The notes: generated from the sequence alone by a model not told the origin. A stretch of 64,000 nt of DNA from JAJXWB01 sp046349215 (GCA_046349215.1 JAXMCV010000002.1:1116001-1180000), one strand, 5' to 3'. Numbered from the stretch's first letter, positions 17,433-26,089 are shown. Program-made: numbers and translations.

Positions 17433-17669
17433 ATGCAGACCTTTTTCGTCGAGATCAAATGCGCGCTCGGGCGCACCTACGAAGTGGCGAGCGCGCTGGC
17501 CGAAGCCGAGATCGCGTCGGAAATCTATTCGATCGCCGGCAATTTCGACATTCTCGCGAAGTTCTATCTCGAACGCGACGAAGACATCGGCCATTTCGTC
17601 GGCCAGAAGGTGCAGGTCATTCCCGGTATCGTGGACACGCGCACGATCATCACCTTCAAGGCGTTCTGA
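17433..17669 (+). CDS. Stand-alone Lrp/AsnC ligand-binding (RAM) domain protein
   Basis: A 78-residue protein consisting only of the effector-binding and oligomerisation domain of Lrp/AsnC regulators (MQTFFVEIKCALGRTYEVAS, then VQVIPGIVDTRTIITFKAF), without a DNA-binding part. Such proteins may form rings that bind amino acids and modulate full-length Lrp proteins. The GGGGCAGG upstream can act as a ribosome binding site. It starts 23 bases after the exported protein gene and one base before the hydrolase gene, so the three probably form a transcript. Confidence 0.85.
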   Translation: MQTFFVEIKCALGRTYEVASALAEAEIASEIYSIAGNFDILAKFYLERDEDIGHFVGQKVQVIPGIVDTRTIITFKAF

Positions 17670-17670
17670 C

Positions 17671-18582
17671 ATGCGCGCCGACCCGTTCCGGCTGAAGGCG
17701 GACGACGGCGTCGAGATATTCGTGCATCGCTGGCTGCCGGACGGCGATCCGAAGGCCGTCGTGCAGATCGCGCACGGGCTCGCCGAACATGCGGGCCGCT
17801 ACGAGCGGGTCGCCGAAGCGCTGACGGGGGCCGGCTACGCCGTCTACGCCAACGACCATCGCGGCCACGGCCAGACGGCGAAGCCCGGCGAACTCGGCTT
17901 CTTCGCTGCGCGCGAAGGCTGGGCGAAATGCCTCGGCGACCTCTGGTCTCTCAATCGCCGGATCGCGACCGATCTGCCGGGCAAGCCGATCGTCTTCCTC
18001 GGACATTCGATGGGCTCGTTCATGGGCCAGCAATTCGCCGCCGAACATTCGGACGCGCTGGCGGGCTGCATCCTGTCCGGCTCCAACGGCGCGCCGCCGG
18101 CGATCGCCGGCGCCGGCCGGCTGATCGCGCGTTTCGAGCGTTTGAGGCTCGGCCAGCAGGGGCGCAGCCAGCTTCTGCAGAAGATGATGTTCGGCGAGTT
18201 CAACCGGCGCTTCGAGCCGGCGCGGACCGCCTTCGACTGGCTGTCGCGCGATCCTTCGGAAGTCGACCGGTATATCGCCGACCCGCTGTGCGGCTTCCCG
18301 TTCACGACGCAACTCGCCATCGACCTGCTGGATGCGCTCGGCCCCCTGACGAAACCCGAGACGACAGCGAGGATTCGCAAGGACCTGCCGGTCTATGTCT
18401 TCAGCGGCGCGCGCGATCCCGTCGGCGGCAATATCGACGGGCTGATCGACGCCTGGCGCCGCGCCGGCGTGCAGAAGATCGCGGTCAAGCTCTACGACAA
18501 CGGCCGCCACGAAATGCTGAACGAAACGAACCGCGACGAGGTCACGCGCGATCTGCTGGCCTGGCTGGCGGAGAGCGTCTGA
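17671..18582 (+). CDS. Alpha/beta hydrolase, monoacylglycerol lipase-like
   Basis: A 303-residue cytoplasmic serine hydrolase of the Hydrolase_4/lysophospholipase group. The nucleophile elbow is GHSMGS (Ser113), the oxyanion region is QIAHGLAEHAGRY (about 32-44), and the acid and base are likely in SGARDPVGG and NGRHEMLNE near the C-terminus. DHRGHGQT (62-69) is typical of lipases acting on monoacylglycerols or lysophospholipids. The true substrate is unknown. It starts directly after the RAM-domain gene. Confidence 0.88.
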   Translation: MRADPFRLKADDGVEIFVHRWLPDGDPKAVVQIAHGLAEHAGRYERVAEALTGAGYAVYANDHRGHGQTAKPGELGFFAAREGWAKCLGDLWSLNRRIATDLPGKPIVFLGHSMGSFMGQQFAAEHSDALAGCILSGSNGAPPAIAGAGRLIARFERLRLGQQGRSQLLQKMMFGEFNRRFEPARTAFDWLSRDPSEVDRYIADPLCGFPFTTQLAIDLLDALGPLTKPETTARIRKDLPVYVFSGARDPVGGNIDGLIDAWRRAGVQKIAVKLYDNGRHEMLNETNRDEVTRDLLAWLAESV

Positions 18583-18637
18583 ACCGGGCTTGACCCAGCC
18601 CAAAGACGTTTGCGGTCGCACGAAAGACGATGGTCAC

Positions 18638-19021
18638 ATGAAAAAGATTCTTCCGCTTCTCGCCTCCGCGCTTCTCGCCGCGGGGGCGCTCGCCGCTCCC
18701 GCAGTGGCGGCCGACGCCGACAACGGGCGCAAGCTCGCCGAACATTGGTGCGCCTCATGTCATGTCGTCTCGTCGGCGCAGAAGCAGGCGAGCGCCGACG
18801 TGCCGACCTTCGCCGAAATGGCGCGCCGCAAGGATGCGAAGCAACTTGCGTTGTTTCTAACGAAGACGCACGGGCAGATGCCCGACCTCTCCCTGTCGCA
18901 GCCGGAAGTCGCCGATCTCGTGCGCTGGATCGTGCTGCAGGGCCCCAATCCGCCGCCGGCCGACACCGGTCCCGAGCCCAAGGACAAGGGGCTCAGCGGC
19001 GCGATCACGCCGCAGAAATAG
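18638..19021 (+). CDS. Class I cytochrome c, periplasmic
   Basis: A 127-residue secreted cytochrome. The signal peptide is about residues 1-25 (ends PAVAA). The haem is attached through CASCH (Cys38, Cys41, His42), and Met81 in GQMPDLS is the likely sixth ligand. The C-terminal 25 residues are Pro/Gly/Lys-rich and disordered. ATG 18638 gives a proper signal peptide, so the longer frame from 18590 is not used. It could carry electrons between periplasmic dehydrogenases and an oxidase; its partner is not evident from the neighbours. Confidence 0.88.
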   Translation: MKKILPLLASALLAAGALAAPAVAADADNGRKLAEHWCASCHVVSSAQKQASADVPTFAEMARRKDAKQLALFLTKTHGQMPDLSLSQPEVADLVRWIVLQGPNPPPADTGPEPKDKGLSGAITPQK

Positions 19022-19111
19022 CCGGCCGCAGACCGGGCAATCCGAGTTGAAAAGACCGCGCCCGCGTCGATAATCGCGGCGCGGTCGCGATGGACCGCGA
19101 GGAGAAGCGAC

Positions 19112-19723
19112 GTGCTGTTCTACGCCCCCGAGAAACGCGACAAGTCGATCCTGCGGCACGATCCTTTCAAGTCGATCATCGCGCCGCGCCCGATCGGCTG
19201 GGTCACGACGATGGGCGTCGACGGCGCGATCAATCTCGCCCCCTATTCGTTCTTCAACGCCTTCGCCGACCGGCCGCCGATCCTCGCCTTCTCGTCGGTC
19301 GGGGTGAAGGATTCGCTCGAATTCGCGCGCGAGACGGGCGAGTTCGTCTGGAACATGCCGACCTGGGACCTGCGGCACGAGATGAACGAGACATCCGCCA
19401 CGCTTCCACGCGGCGAGAACGAGTTTCTTCACGCCGGCCTCGAAATGGCGCCGTGCAATTTCGTGAAGCCGCCGCGCGTCGCGAAAAGCCCGGTCGCCAT
19501 GGAATGCAAGGTGACCGACATCCAGGAACTGAAGGATATCGAGGGCAGGGGCATCGACTACTGGCTGGTGCTCGGCCAGGTCGTCGGCGTGCATATCGAT
19601 CGGGCGTTCATCGGCGAAGACGGCGTGTTCAAGCTCGCGGAGGTCAGGCCGATCGCCCGTTGCGGCGGTCTGTCCGACTATGCGGTCGTGGAAGATCTCT
19701 TCCAGATGGAGCGGCCGAAGTAA
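19112..19723 (+). CDS. Flavin reductase family protein (FMN-binding)
   Basis: A 203-residue FMN-binding split-barrel protein of the flavin reductase/DIM6-NTAB family. The conserved core IIAPRPIGWVTTMGVDGAIN (about 22-41) and LAPYSFFNAFADRPP are intact, followed by VKDSLEFARETGEFVWNM. It may reduce FMN with NAD(P)H or act as an oxidoreductase on its own. The start is GTG at 19112, after AGGAGAAG. It is followed 35 bases later by a FUSC membrane protein gene. Confidence 0.87.
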   Translation: MLFYAPEKRDKSILRHDPFKSIIAPRPIGWVTTMGVDGAINLAPYSFFNAFADRPPILAFSSVGVKDSLEFARETGEFVWNMPTWDLRHEMNETSATLPRGENEFLHAGLEMAPCNFVKPPRVAKSPVAMECKVTDIQELKDIEGRGIDYWLVLGQVVGVHIDRAFIGEDGVFKLAEVRPIARCGGLSDYAVVEDLFQMERPK

Positions 19724-19758
19724 TTCCTGCGGTCGCGAACCGGAGAAACCGCGTCTCG

Positions 19759-20847
19759 ATGCCACTGCCTTCGCGCGACAGGTTGCGGGACATGCTGGTG
19801 GCGGAATGGCGCCACCTGTCCGCGTTCCAGCGCAGCGACCGTGTCTGGCAGATGCCGCTGGCGGCGGCGCTGGCGTCCGGTGCGCCGTTGATGATCGGCG
19901 CTTGGGTCGGCCGCATGGACTACGGGCTGATCTCCTCGCTGGGCGGCATCGTGTTCCTCTACGTGCAGGACACGCCGCTGTCGCATCGCATGGTCACGTT
20001 GATGACCTGCGCGTTCGGGCTCGCCGGAAGCTACGCCCTCGGCATGATCAGCCATTTCTTTCCGCTGCTCATGGTTCCCGCGCTGACCTTCATCGCGATT
20101 CTCGTGACCATGGTCGTGCGTCTGTTTCGCCTGCCGCCGCCGGGTTCCGTCTTCTTCATCATGGCGGCCTCGATCGGCATGTACGCCACCGGCGATCCGC
20201 TCGAGATTCCACTCAAGGTGGGCCTGCTGACGATGGGGGCGCTGCTCGCCTGCCTGATCGCCTTCTTCTACAGCCTTTATGTCCTGCGCCTGCAACCGGC
20301 GCGGCCGGCGGAGCCGCCGCCGCCGCCGACCTTCGATTTCGTCGTCTACGATTCCATCCTCATCGGCGTGTTCGTCGGCGCGTCGATGGCGATCGCGCAG
20401 GCGCTGCAGGTCGAGCGTGTCTATTGGGCGCCGGTGAGTTGCGCAGCGGTGATCCAGGGCGCCTCGCTGCGCGCGGTCTGGAACCGGCAGGTGCATCGTA
20501 TCGTCGGCACCTGCGTCGGGCTTCTGCTCGCCTGGGCGTTGCTGCTGCTGCCGCTCGACGCCTGGAGCATATCCTTCGTGATGATGGCGCTGGCGTTTGC
20601 GACCGAGAGCCTCGTCGTCCGGCACTACGGTCTCGCCGCGGTCTTCATCACGCCGATGGCGATCTTTCTGGCGGAGGCGGCCTCGCTCGGCCACGGTTCG
20701 CCAACGACGCTGATCGCCGCGCGATTCCTCGACACGGTGCTGGGCTGCGGCGTCGGACTGGTCGGCGGCGCCTGCATACACAATGCGCGTCTGCGCGAAA
20801 CGCTGGGCGGCCATATGCGAAGGCTGGCGTCGGCGCGTCTTTCCTAG
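19759..20847 (+). CDS. FUSC family membrane protein
   Basis: A 362-residue inner-membrane protein with two blocks of transmembrane helices (about 28-170 and 195-345) joined by a Pro-rich cytoplasmic linker (PAEPPPPPTFDF, about 184-195). The pattern and the LISSLGGIVFLYVQDTPLS segment fit the fusaric acid resistance/aromatic acid exporter superfamily (FUSC), here in a short form without a large cytosolic domain. Partner membrane-fusion and outer-membrane genes are absent, so substrate and mechanism are open. ATG 19759 is the first good start after the flavin reductase gene. Confidence 0.78.
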   Translation: MPLPSRDRLRDMLVAEWRHLSAFQRSDRVWQMPLAAALASGAPLMIGAWVGRMDYGLISSLGGIVFLYVQDTPLSHRMVTLMTCAFGLAGSYALGMISHFFPLLMVPALTFIAILVTMVVRLFRLPPPGSVFFIMAASIGMYATGDPLEIPLKVGLLTMGALLACLIAFFYSLYVLRLQPARPAEPPPPPTFDFVVYDSILIGVFVGASMAIAQALQVERVYWAPVSCAAVIQGASLRAVWNRQVHRIVGTCVGLLLAWALLLLPLDAWSISFVMMALAFATESLVVRHYGLAAVFITPMAIFLAEAASLGHGSPTTLIAARFLDTVLGCGVGLVGGACIHNARLRETLGGHMRRLASARLS

Positions 20848-20880
20848 CCGCGTCTTTCGGCCCGCTGCGTCACATTGCCG

Positions 20881-21003
20881 TCAATCGGCGCCGGCCAATC
20901 CGCCGCCGAAGATCGAGACAGCCGCCAGCATCGCGCCCACCGCGAGAAACAGCGCGAGCAGTCCGATAAGGACGATGCGTTCCTGTTTCCTGTCCTGGTC
21001 CAT
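20881..21003 (-). CDS. Small single-pass membrane protein
   Basis: A possible 40-residue protein: a charged start (MDQDRKQERIV), then one hydrophobic helix (LIGLLALFLAVGAMLAAVSI) and a Gly-rich end. It lies 34 bases from the convergent FUSC gene and downstream of the PII-like gene on the same strand. A GGGAG motif occurs about 13 bases before the ATG, which is rather far. I recognise no family; the support is composition and start context only. Confidence 0.45.
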   Translation of the reverse strand: MDQDRKQERIVLIGLLALFLAVGAMLAAVSIFGGGLAGAD

Positions 21004-21088
21004 GCGGCGCGAAATCTCCCGGGCCGGGAGGCTCTAGCACGGGCCGCAGGCCCTCTCTTGTCCCGCGCGTGTCCGTCCGGGCGGGCCG

Positions 21089-21400
21089 CTAGAACATGTC
21101 GCGGCGGATGACGGACACGTCCGAAATCGCGACGAAGCCGATCTGCCGCGACAGGATCGAGAAGATGTCGTCGACGACGGCGTCGACGACGGCGGGATCG
21201 ACGACGGAGACGATCGCCATCATGCGCCCGGCGTCGCTCACCTGTCCCTCCGACGACCATGCGCCCGCGTGGCCGCTGCCGGCGACGACCGGCAGGACCG
21301 AATAGCCGTGGACCTCGGGGCGTTGCAGCCGCTCGGTCAGCCGGCGCACGAGCGGCGCCTCGACGATGATCTCGATCCGCTTCTTCGAATAGGTCTGCAT
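21089..21400 (-). CDS. PII-like signalling protein of the SbtB type
   Basis: A 103-residue ferredoxin-fold protein of the PII superfamily (KKRIEIIVEAPLVRRLTERL, then GYSVLPVVAGSGHAG, then VVDAVVDDIFSILS). It lacks the GlnB uridylylation tyrosine context. It is encoded 9 bases after a bicarbonate-transporter gene, as sbtB is in cyanobacteria, where SbtB binds adenine nucleotides and gates SbtA. By analogy it should regulate the adjacent transporter at the membrane. Which nucleotide it binds cannot be read from the sequence. Confidence 0.78.
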   Translation of the reverse strand: MQTYSKKRIEIIVEAPLVRRLTERLQRPEVHGYSVLPVVAGSGHAGAWSSEGQVSDAGRMMAIVSVVDPAVVDAVVDDIFSILSRQIGFVAISDVSVIRRDMF

Positions 21401-21409
21401 GGAAATCTC

Positions 21410-22378
21410 CTATGAAGCGATATGGCGCGCGGCGGCGATGTAGAGCGGGATGCCGACGAGCAGGTTGAACGGGAAGGTCAGGGCGAGCGACAGGGTGAGC
21501 GCGATGCCCGGATTTGCTTCGGGCAGCGCGAGCCGCATCGCGGCCGGCGCGGCAATGTAGGAAGCGGAGGCCGCCAGCGTGATCAGCACCGCAGCGCCGC
21601 CGGCCGAAAGCCCGATCGCCCAGGCGAGCGCGGCCGCGCAACAGGCGCCGACAAGAGGCATGGCGATGGCGAAGACGCCGAGCGCGGGCGTGATGTAGCG
21701 CCGGCCCTTGGCGAGGCCGCGGCCGGCCACCAGTCCCATGTCGAGCAGGAACAGGCACAGGAAGCCCGCGTAGGGATCGACGATGAAGGGCTTCAGCATC
21801 GTCATGCCGCGGCCGCCAGAAATCGCGCCGATCACGAACGAGCCGAGCAGCATGACGATCGAGCCGTTGAGCGCGATCTCGCGCAACATGCCGGGCGCTG
21901 CGCCCTTGCGTCCCGATGCGCCGGCGATCGCCAGCGCCGCGAAGATGGCCGGCGTTTCCATCGCCGCCGCGACCGCCGGAAAAAAGCCCTCGTAGGGAAT
22001 GGCCAGTTGCGTCAGCACGCCCGTCACGGCGGCGAAGGTCACGGCGGAGATCGAACCGTAATGGCCGGCGATGGAGGCCGCGTCGACCGGCGACACGCGC
22101 GTCGTCGCGCGCAGGAGCGCATAGGCGACGAAGGGCAGGGCGAAGGAGAGAAGCACGCCGGCGCCGATGGTCGTCGCCAGCGGCCGCGTCAGCCCGTGAT
22201 GGGCGACCTCGACGCCGCCCTTGAAGCCGATCGACATCAGGAGATAGAGGCTGAGCAATTTCGCGACGGCTTCTGGCACGGCCAGATCGGATCGCGCCAG
22301 CGCGGCCGCAAATCCGAGCGCGAAGAACAGCGCCATCGGCGAGAGCAGGTTCTGTGCGGCTATGTCGGCGAGCGCCAT
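21410..22378 (-). CDS. sbtA: Sodium-dependent bicarbonate transport family permease (SbtA-like)
   Basis: A 322-residue inner-membrane protein with about ten hydrophobic helices in two inverted halves. Matches to the SbtA (former DUF897) family include SIGFKGGVEVAHHGL, GHYGSISAVTFAAVTGVL and ETPAIFAALAIAG. The family imports bicarbonate with sodium; substrate here is inferred. ATG 22378 gives the normal family N-terminus, whereas the longer frame to 22465 runs into the A+T-rich promoter region. A PII-like gene follows after 9 bases, and a LysR regulator is divergent, so regulated inorganic-carbon uptake is a coherent reading. Confidence 0.85.
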   Translation of the reverse strand: MALADIAAQNLLSPMALFFALGFAAALARSDLAVPEAVAKLLSLYLLMSIGFKGGVEVAHHGLTRPLATTIGAGVLLSFALPFVAYALLRATTRVSPVDAASIAGHYGSISAVTFAAVTGVLTQLAIPYEGFFPAVAAAMETPAIFAALAIAGASGRKGAAPGMLREIALNGSIVMLLGSFVIGAISGGRGMTMLKPFIVDPYAGFLCLFLLDMGLVAGRGLAKGRRYITPALGVFAIAMPLVGACCAAALAWAIGLSAGGAAVLITLAASASYIAAPAAMRLALPEANPGIALTLSLALTFPFNLLVGIPLYIAAARHIAS

Positions 22379-22440
22379 GAGGATTGCCTTCCTTCCTTGA
22401 CAGGACGGGAAGCGGATAGGCCGCGCTTGTGCTTTTGTGA

Positions 22441-22478
22441 AATTGATTATAAAAACATCTATCATTGAATAAATTGAT
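22441..22478. promoter_or_regulatory. A+T-rich divergent promoter with LysR-type site
   Basis: The sbtA-lysR gap is the most A+T-rich point in this part of the window. It holds ATCATT-N6-ATTGAT (22461-22478), a near-perfect inverted repeat with the T-N11-A spacing that LysR regulators prefer, plus a related AATTGATTAT at 22441-22450. Position 8 bases before the lysR start suggests autoregulation along with control of sbtA. Confidence 0.5.
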
Positions 22479-22486
22479 GGCTGAAC

Positions 22487-23344
22487 ATGCCGCGCCCAAA
22501 ACCGAGCCTCGACCTCGACCTCGTGCGCTGTTTCGTCACGATCGCAGACCTGCGCAGTTTCACGCGCGCCGCAGACCGGCTGGGGCGACAGCAGTCGACG
22601 ATTTCACTGCAGGTGCAGCGTCTCGAGGACGCGCTCGGCCGCAAGCTGCTGGAACGCACGCCGCGCGCGGTGAACCTGACCGCCGCCGGCGAGGCCTTTC
22701 TCGGTTCGGCGCGCCGGCTGCTCGAACTCAACGACGAGATCGTCGCGCGCGCCAGCGAACCGGAAATGCAGGGGCTGGTGCGACTGGGCGCGCCGGAGGA
22801 TTTCGCGACGCTGCACCTGCCCGACGTGCTCGCGCGCTTCGCGGAGGCCTATCCGGCGGTCGGACTCGAAGTCACCTGCGATCTCACGCTCAATCTCCTG
22901 AAGCAGTTTCGCGCCGGCGCCCTCGATCTCGCGCTGGTCAAGCGGGAACGCTCCGTCGACGCGCGCGGCCTGCGCGTCTGGCGGGAGCCGCTGGTGTGGG
23001 TCATGCGAGACACCGACATGGCGACGCGCGCAAGGCCATTGTCGCTCGTCGTTTCGCCCGCGCCCTGCGTCTATCGCCAGCGCGCCATCGATGCGCTCGA
23101 CAGGAAGCGCGTGCCCTGGCGCGTCTCCTACACCTGCGGTTCGCTCGCCGGCTCGCTCGCCGCCGTGCGCGCAGGCCTCGGCGTCACGGTGCTGCCGAAG
23201 GAAATGGCGCCGGACGATCTGCACACGCTCGACGGCGGCGTGCTGCCCGGCCTGCGCGATACGGAGATCGCCTTGCTCGAGGCCGCTCCGCTGTCGCCGC
23301 CTGCGCGTCGCCTGGGCGAACACATCGTGCGTTCGCTGGAGTGA
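22487..23344 (+). CDS. LysR family transcriptional regulator
   Basis: A 285-residue LysR-type regulator. The N-terminal winged helix is clear: LDLVRCFVTIADLRSFTRAA (10-29), RLGRQQSTISLQVQRLEDAL, then LLERTPRAVNLTAAGEAFL. The effector domain begins at about 93. It lies head-to-head with the bicarbonate transporter gene, the usual arrangement for a LysR protein and its target; CO2-responsive CcmR/CbbR regulators are also LysR proteins, but the effector here is unknown. Confidence 0.92.
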   Translation: MPRPKPSLDLDLVRCFVTIADLRSFTRAADRLGRQQSTISLQVQRLEDALGRKLLERTPRAVNLTAAGEAFLGSARRLLELNDEIVARASEPEMQGLVRLGAPEDFATLHLPDVLARFAEAYPAVGLEVTCDLTLNLLKQFRAGALDLALVKRERSVDARGLRVWREPLVWVMRDTDMATRARPLSLVVSPAPCVYRQRAIDALDRKRVPWRVSYTCGSLAGSLAAVRAGLGVTVLPKEMAPDDLHTLDGGVLPGLRDTEIALLEAAPLSPPARRLGEHIVRSLE

Positions 23345-23353
23345 GCGCGCAGA

Positions 23354-24223
23354 TCAGGCGCTGACGCGCGCCAGCAGCTTCCTCGCGCGCTCCAGATGCG
23401 GCTTGTCCAGCATCTCGCCGTCGAGACCGATGACGCCGGCTTCAGGATTGTCGGCGAAAGCCTTGACGATGCGGCGGGCGCGCTCGATCTCCTCGGCCGG
23501 GGGCGTGAAGATCTCGTTGATGATCGGCACCTGGGCGGGATGGATCGCCATCTTGCCGGTAAAGCCGTCGCGGCGCGCCTCGATGCATTCGCGACGGAAG
23601 CCCTGCTCGTCGCGGAAATTCGGATAGACCGTGTCGATCGGCTGCACGCCGGCCGAAACCGCCGCGAGAAGCGTCATGTTGCGGGCGAGCACAAAGACCG
23701 GCGCGTGCAGGCCGTTCTCCAGGCGATTGGTCTCGGCGCCGAGATCGGCGGACAGGTCTTCCGCGCCCCAGGTCAGCGCGGAGAGCCTGCGGCTCGCGCC
23801 GCGATAGCTCGCCAGGCCGAAGACCGCGCTGGCGGTCTCCGTCGCCACGCAGCAGATGCGCGTCGAACCGTCGACGAGATCGTTCTCGGCCTCGCGCACC
23901 GCGAGCTTGGCGGCCAGATGCTGCACGTCGACGCCGCCCTGCGATTTCGGCAGGAGGATGCCGTCGGGCGCAGCCGCCATGATCCCGTCCAGATCGGCGT
24001 CGGTGAGCCCTGAATCCAGCGCATTGACGCGCACGTAGAGCAGCGGGCGCTTCGCGCGCTTGCGCGCTTCGGCCAGGAATTCGCGCGCCATGTCGCGCGC
24101 CTTCGGCTTGTTGGCGGCGGCGACGGAATCCTCGAGGTCCACGAACAGGCAGTCGGCCTCGCTTTCGAGGCCCTTGCCCATCTTCTTCTCGGAATCGCCG
24201 GGAACGAAAAGCTGCGATCTCAT
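23354..24223 (-). CDS. CoA ester lyase, HpcH/HpaI/CitE family
   Basis: A 289-residue TIM-barrel enzyme of the citrate-lyase-beta/malyl-CoA lyase family (MRSQLFVPGDSEKKM, DLEDSVA, RVNALDSG, KMAIHPAQV). These enzymes cleave or form CoA esters such as malyl-CoA, beta-methylmalyl-CoA or citramalyl-CoA with magnesium. The MaoC-type hydratase encoded immediately upstream on the same strand suggests paired action on a branched CoA ester, as mesaconyl-CoA hydratase does with beta-methylmalyl-CoA lyase in the ethylmalonyl-CoA or glyoxylate pathways. The exact substrate is inference. Confidence 0.85.
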   Translation of the reverse strand: MRSQLFVPGDSEKKMGKGLESEADCLFVDLEDSVAAANKPKARDMAREFLAEARKRAKRPLLYVRVNALDSGLTDADLDGIMAAAPDGILLPKSQGGVDVQHLAAKLAVREAENDLVDGSTRICCVATETASAVFGLASYRGASRRLSALTWGAEDLSADLGAETNRLENGLHAPVFVLARNMTLLAAVSAGVQPIDTVYPNFRDEQGFRRECIEARRDGFTGKMAIHPAQVPIINEIFTPPAEEIERARRIVKAFADNPEAGVIGLDGEMLDKPHLERARKLLARVSA

Positions 24224-24227
24224 GGCC

Positions 24228-24716
24228 CTACGCCTTCGGCCGCTTGAGCATGAATCCCTGCCGCTTGCATTCGGCGACCAGAGTGCCGTCCTGCTTGTAG
24301 GCCTTGTGCTGGAAATCGACGATGCCGGCGTCGTTGCGCGACTTCGATTCGCGGGCGGCGAGAATCTCGGTCTCGACGCGGATCGTGTCGCCCTCGAAGA
24401 GGGGCGCGGGGAACTTCACGTCCGTCATGCCGAGATTGCCGATGGTCGTGCCGACCGTCGTGTCGTTGACGGAAATGCCGATCATCAGGCCGAGCGTGAA
24501 CAGGGAGTTCATCAGCGGCTTGCCCCATTGGGTCTCGGTCGCGCAGAAATGCGCGTCGATATGCAGGGGCTGCGGGTTCAGCGTCATGTTGGAAAACAGC
24601 ATGTTGTCCATCTGCGTGACCGTGCGGGTCAGGCCGTGCCGGAACACCTTTCCGGGCGTGAAATCCTCGAAATAGAGGCCGCCCCGGGGGTGGCGGGCGG
24701 AGGCTTGCTCGGTCAT
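24228..24716 (-). CDS. MaoC family dehydratase/hydratase
   Basis: A 162-residue hotdog-fold enoyl-CoA hydratase-like enzyme. The catalytic region is NMTLNPQPLHIDAHFCAT, with the Asp-His pair expected of MaoC hydratases (LHID), and GDTIRVETEI is a typical core strand. It starts the two-gene unit with the CoA ester lyase, 4 bases apart. A role as a mesaconyl-CoA-type hydratase is possible, but full mesaconyl-CoA hydratases are often longer, so a generic (R)-specific hydratase remains an alternative. Confidence 0.82.
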   Translation of the reverse strand: MTEQASARHPRGGLYFEDFTPGKVFRHGLTRTVTQMDNMLFSNMTLNPQPLHIDAHFCATETQWGKPLMNSLFTLGLMIGISVNDTTVGTTIGNLGMTDVKFPAPLFEGDTIRVETEILAARESKSRNDAGIVDFQHKAYKQDGTLVAECKRQGFMLKRPKA

Positions 24717-24835
24717 CGGTCGTTTCCCTTGCGTTTCAGCGCAGTATTTGCGGCTTTAAGCGTCCATTTACCATAAGCCGCGATGATCGGAAGCCGGTCG
24801 GGATCATCCCGACCCGGCCCGGGCGCTTCGCTGGA

Positions 24836-26089
24836 ATGATCGTACGCAGATTCATGCAATGGGCGGCGACCGCTCCGTCGGCGGAACGCGCCGAGGGGGC
24901 TGGCGCCCTCGCCCGCGCCTTCCTCTACGCCGATTTTTCCGAGGAAGACCGTCGGGAGGCCGAAGTCGCGCTGACGGCGCTGCTCGACGACCCGTCCCCC
25001 TGCGTCCGCAAGGCGCTTTCCGAGAGCTTCGCCAGCGCCGCCGACGCGCCCCCGGCCATCGTGGCCGCGCTCGCCAACGACCAGTCCGACGTGGCGGCCC
25101 CGGTGCTCGGCCGCTCGCCGGTGCTCGGCGAGGGCGAACTGATCGATTGCGCGGCCATCGGCGACGCCTTTGCACAGGCGGCCATTGCCTTGCGGCCGGA
25201 ACTGTCCGCGGCGATCTCAGCCGCGCTCGCCGAAGTGGCGGCGCGCGAGGCGCTGATCGCGCTGGCCGTCAATCCCGGCGCCGACATTCCCGAATTTTCG
25301 CTGCGCCGCATGGTCGAGCGGTTCGGCCACGACGGCGAATTGCGCGAGGCCATGTTGCAGCGCTCCGGCCTGCCGCCGGCCGTGCGCTCGGATCTCGTGT
25401 CGGCCACGGCCGATGCATTGTCGCAATTCGTCGTGGGATGCGACTGGCTCTCGCGGGAGCGCGCCGACCGCGTCGTGCGCGAGGCCTGCGACAAGGCGCA
25501 TGTGCTGATCGCCGCCGATGCGGAGGCCGCCGCCGACTGGCGGGCCGCCCGCCAGCTGGTCGCGCATCTGCGCGTCTGCGGCCGCCTGACTCCGAGCCTG
25601 ATGTTGCGGGCGCTGCTGTCGGGCAATTCCTGCCTGTTCGAGGCCGGCCTCGTCGAATTGTCGGGCCTGGCCGACCGCAAGGCGGTCTCGCTGATCCGCG
25701 ACTGGCGCGGCCCGGGCTTCGCCGCCGTCTATGCCGCGGCCGGCCTGCCGGCGAAATTGCAGCCGGCCTTCCGCGCCGCGCTCGCCGCGCGCAACGAGTT
25801 CCTTGCCTCGTCAGAAATCGGCGCCGCGAAACTGTCGCGCGCGATGATCGAGCGTGTGCTGACCGCCTGCGAGGATGGCGATGCGCGCGAACTCGGCTCG
25901 CTGATGGCGCTGCTGCGTCGCTTCGACGTGGAAGCGGCGCGCGAGGAAGCGCGCGAAACCGCGCAGAAGCTGTTTGCGCCCGATCCCGCGCCACAGGTCG
26001 CCGGCCCAATGATCGACGACGCATTCTTCGCCGGGCCACGCCGGATCGTCATCGACCTGCAGGCGATCGAGGCGGAACTGGCGGCCTGA
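24836..26089 (+). CDS. DUF2336 domain protein
   Basis: A 417-residue, almost entirely helical cytoplasmic protein rich in Ala, Arg and Glu. The segment RREAEVALTALLDDPSPCVRKALSESF has the HEAT-like pattern of DUF2336, a family confined largely to Alphaproteobacteria, with no established function. Repeated helical pairs continue throughout. The divergent MaoC gene lies 119 bases away. It is unlikely to be an enzyme; a scaffold or signalling role is plausible. Confidence 0.8.
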   Translation: MIVRRFMQWAATAPSAERAEGAGALARAFLYADFSEEDRREAEVALTALLDDPSPCVRKALSESFASAADAPPAIVAALANDQSDVAAPVLGRSPVLGEGELIDCAAIGDAFAQAAIALRPELSAAISAALAEVAAREALIALAVNPGADIPEFSLRRMVERFGHDGELREAMLQRSGLPPAVRSDLVSATADALSQFVVGCDWLSRERADRVVREACDKAHVLIAADAEAAADWRAARQLVAHLRVCGRLTPSLMLRALLSGNSCLFEAGLVELSGLADRKAVSLIRDWRGPGFAAVYAAAGLPAKLQPAFRAALAARNEFLASSEIGAAKLSRAMIERVLTACEDGDARELGSLMALLRRFDVEAAREEARETAQKLFAPDPAPQVAGPMIDDAFFAGPRRIVIDLQAIEAELAA

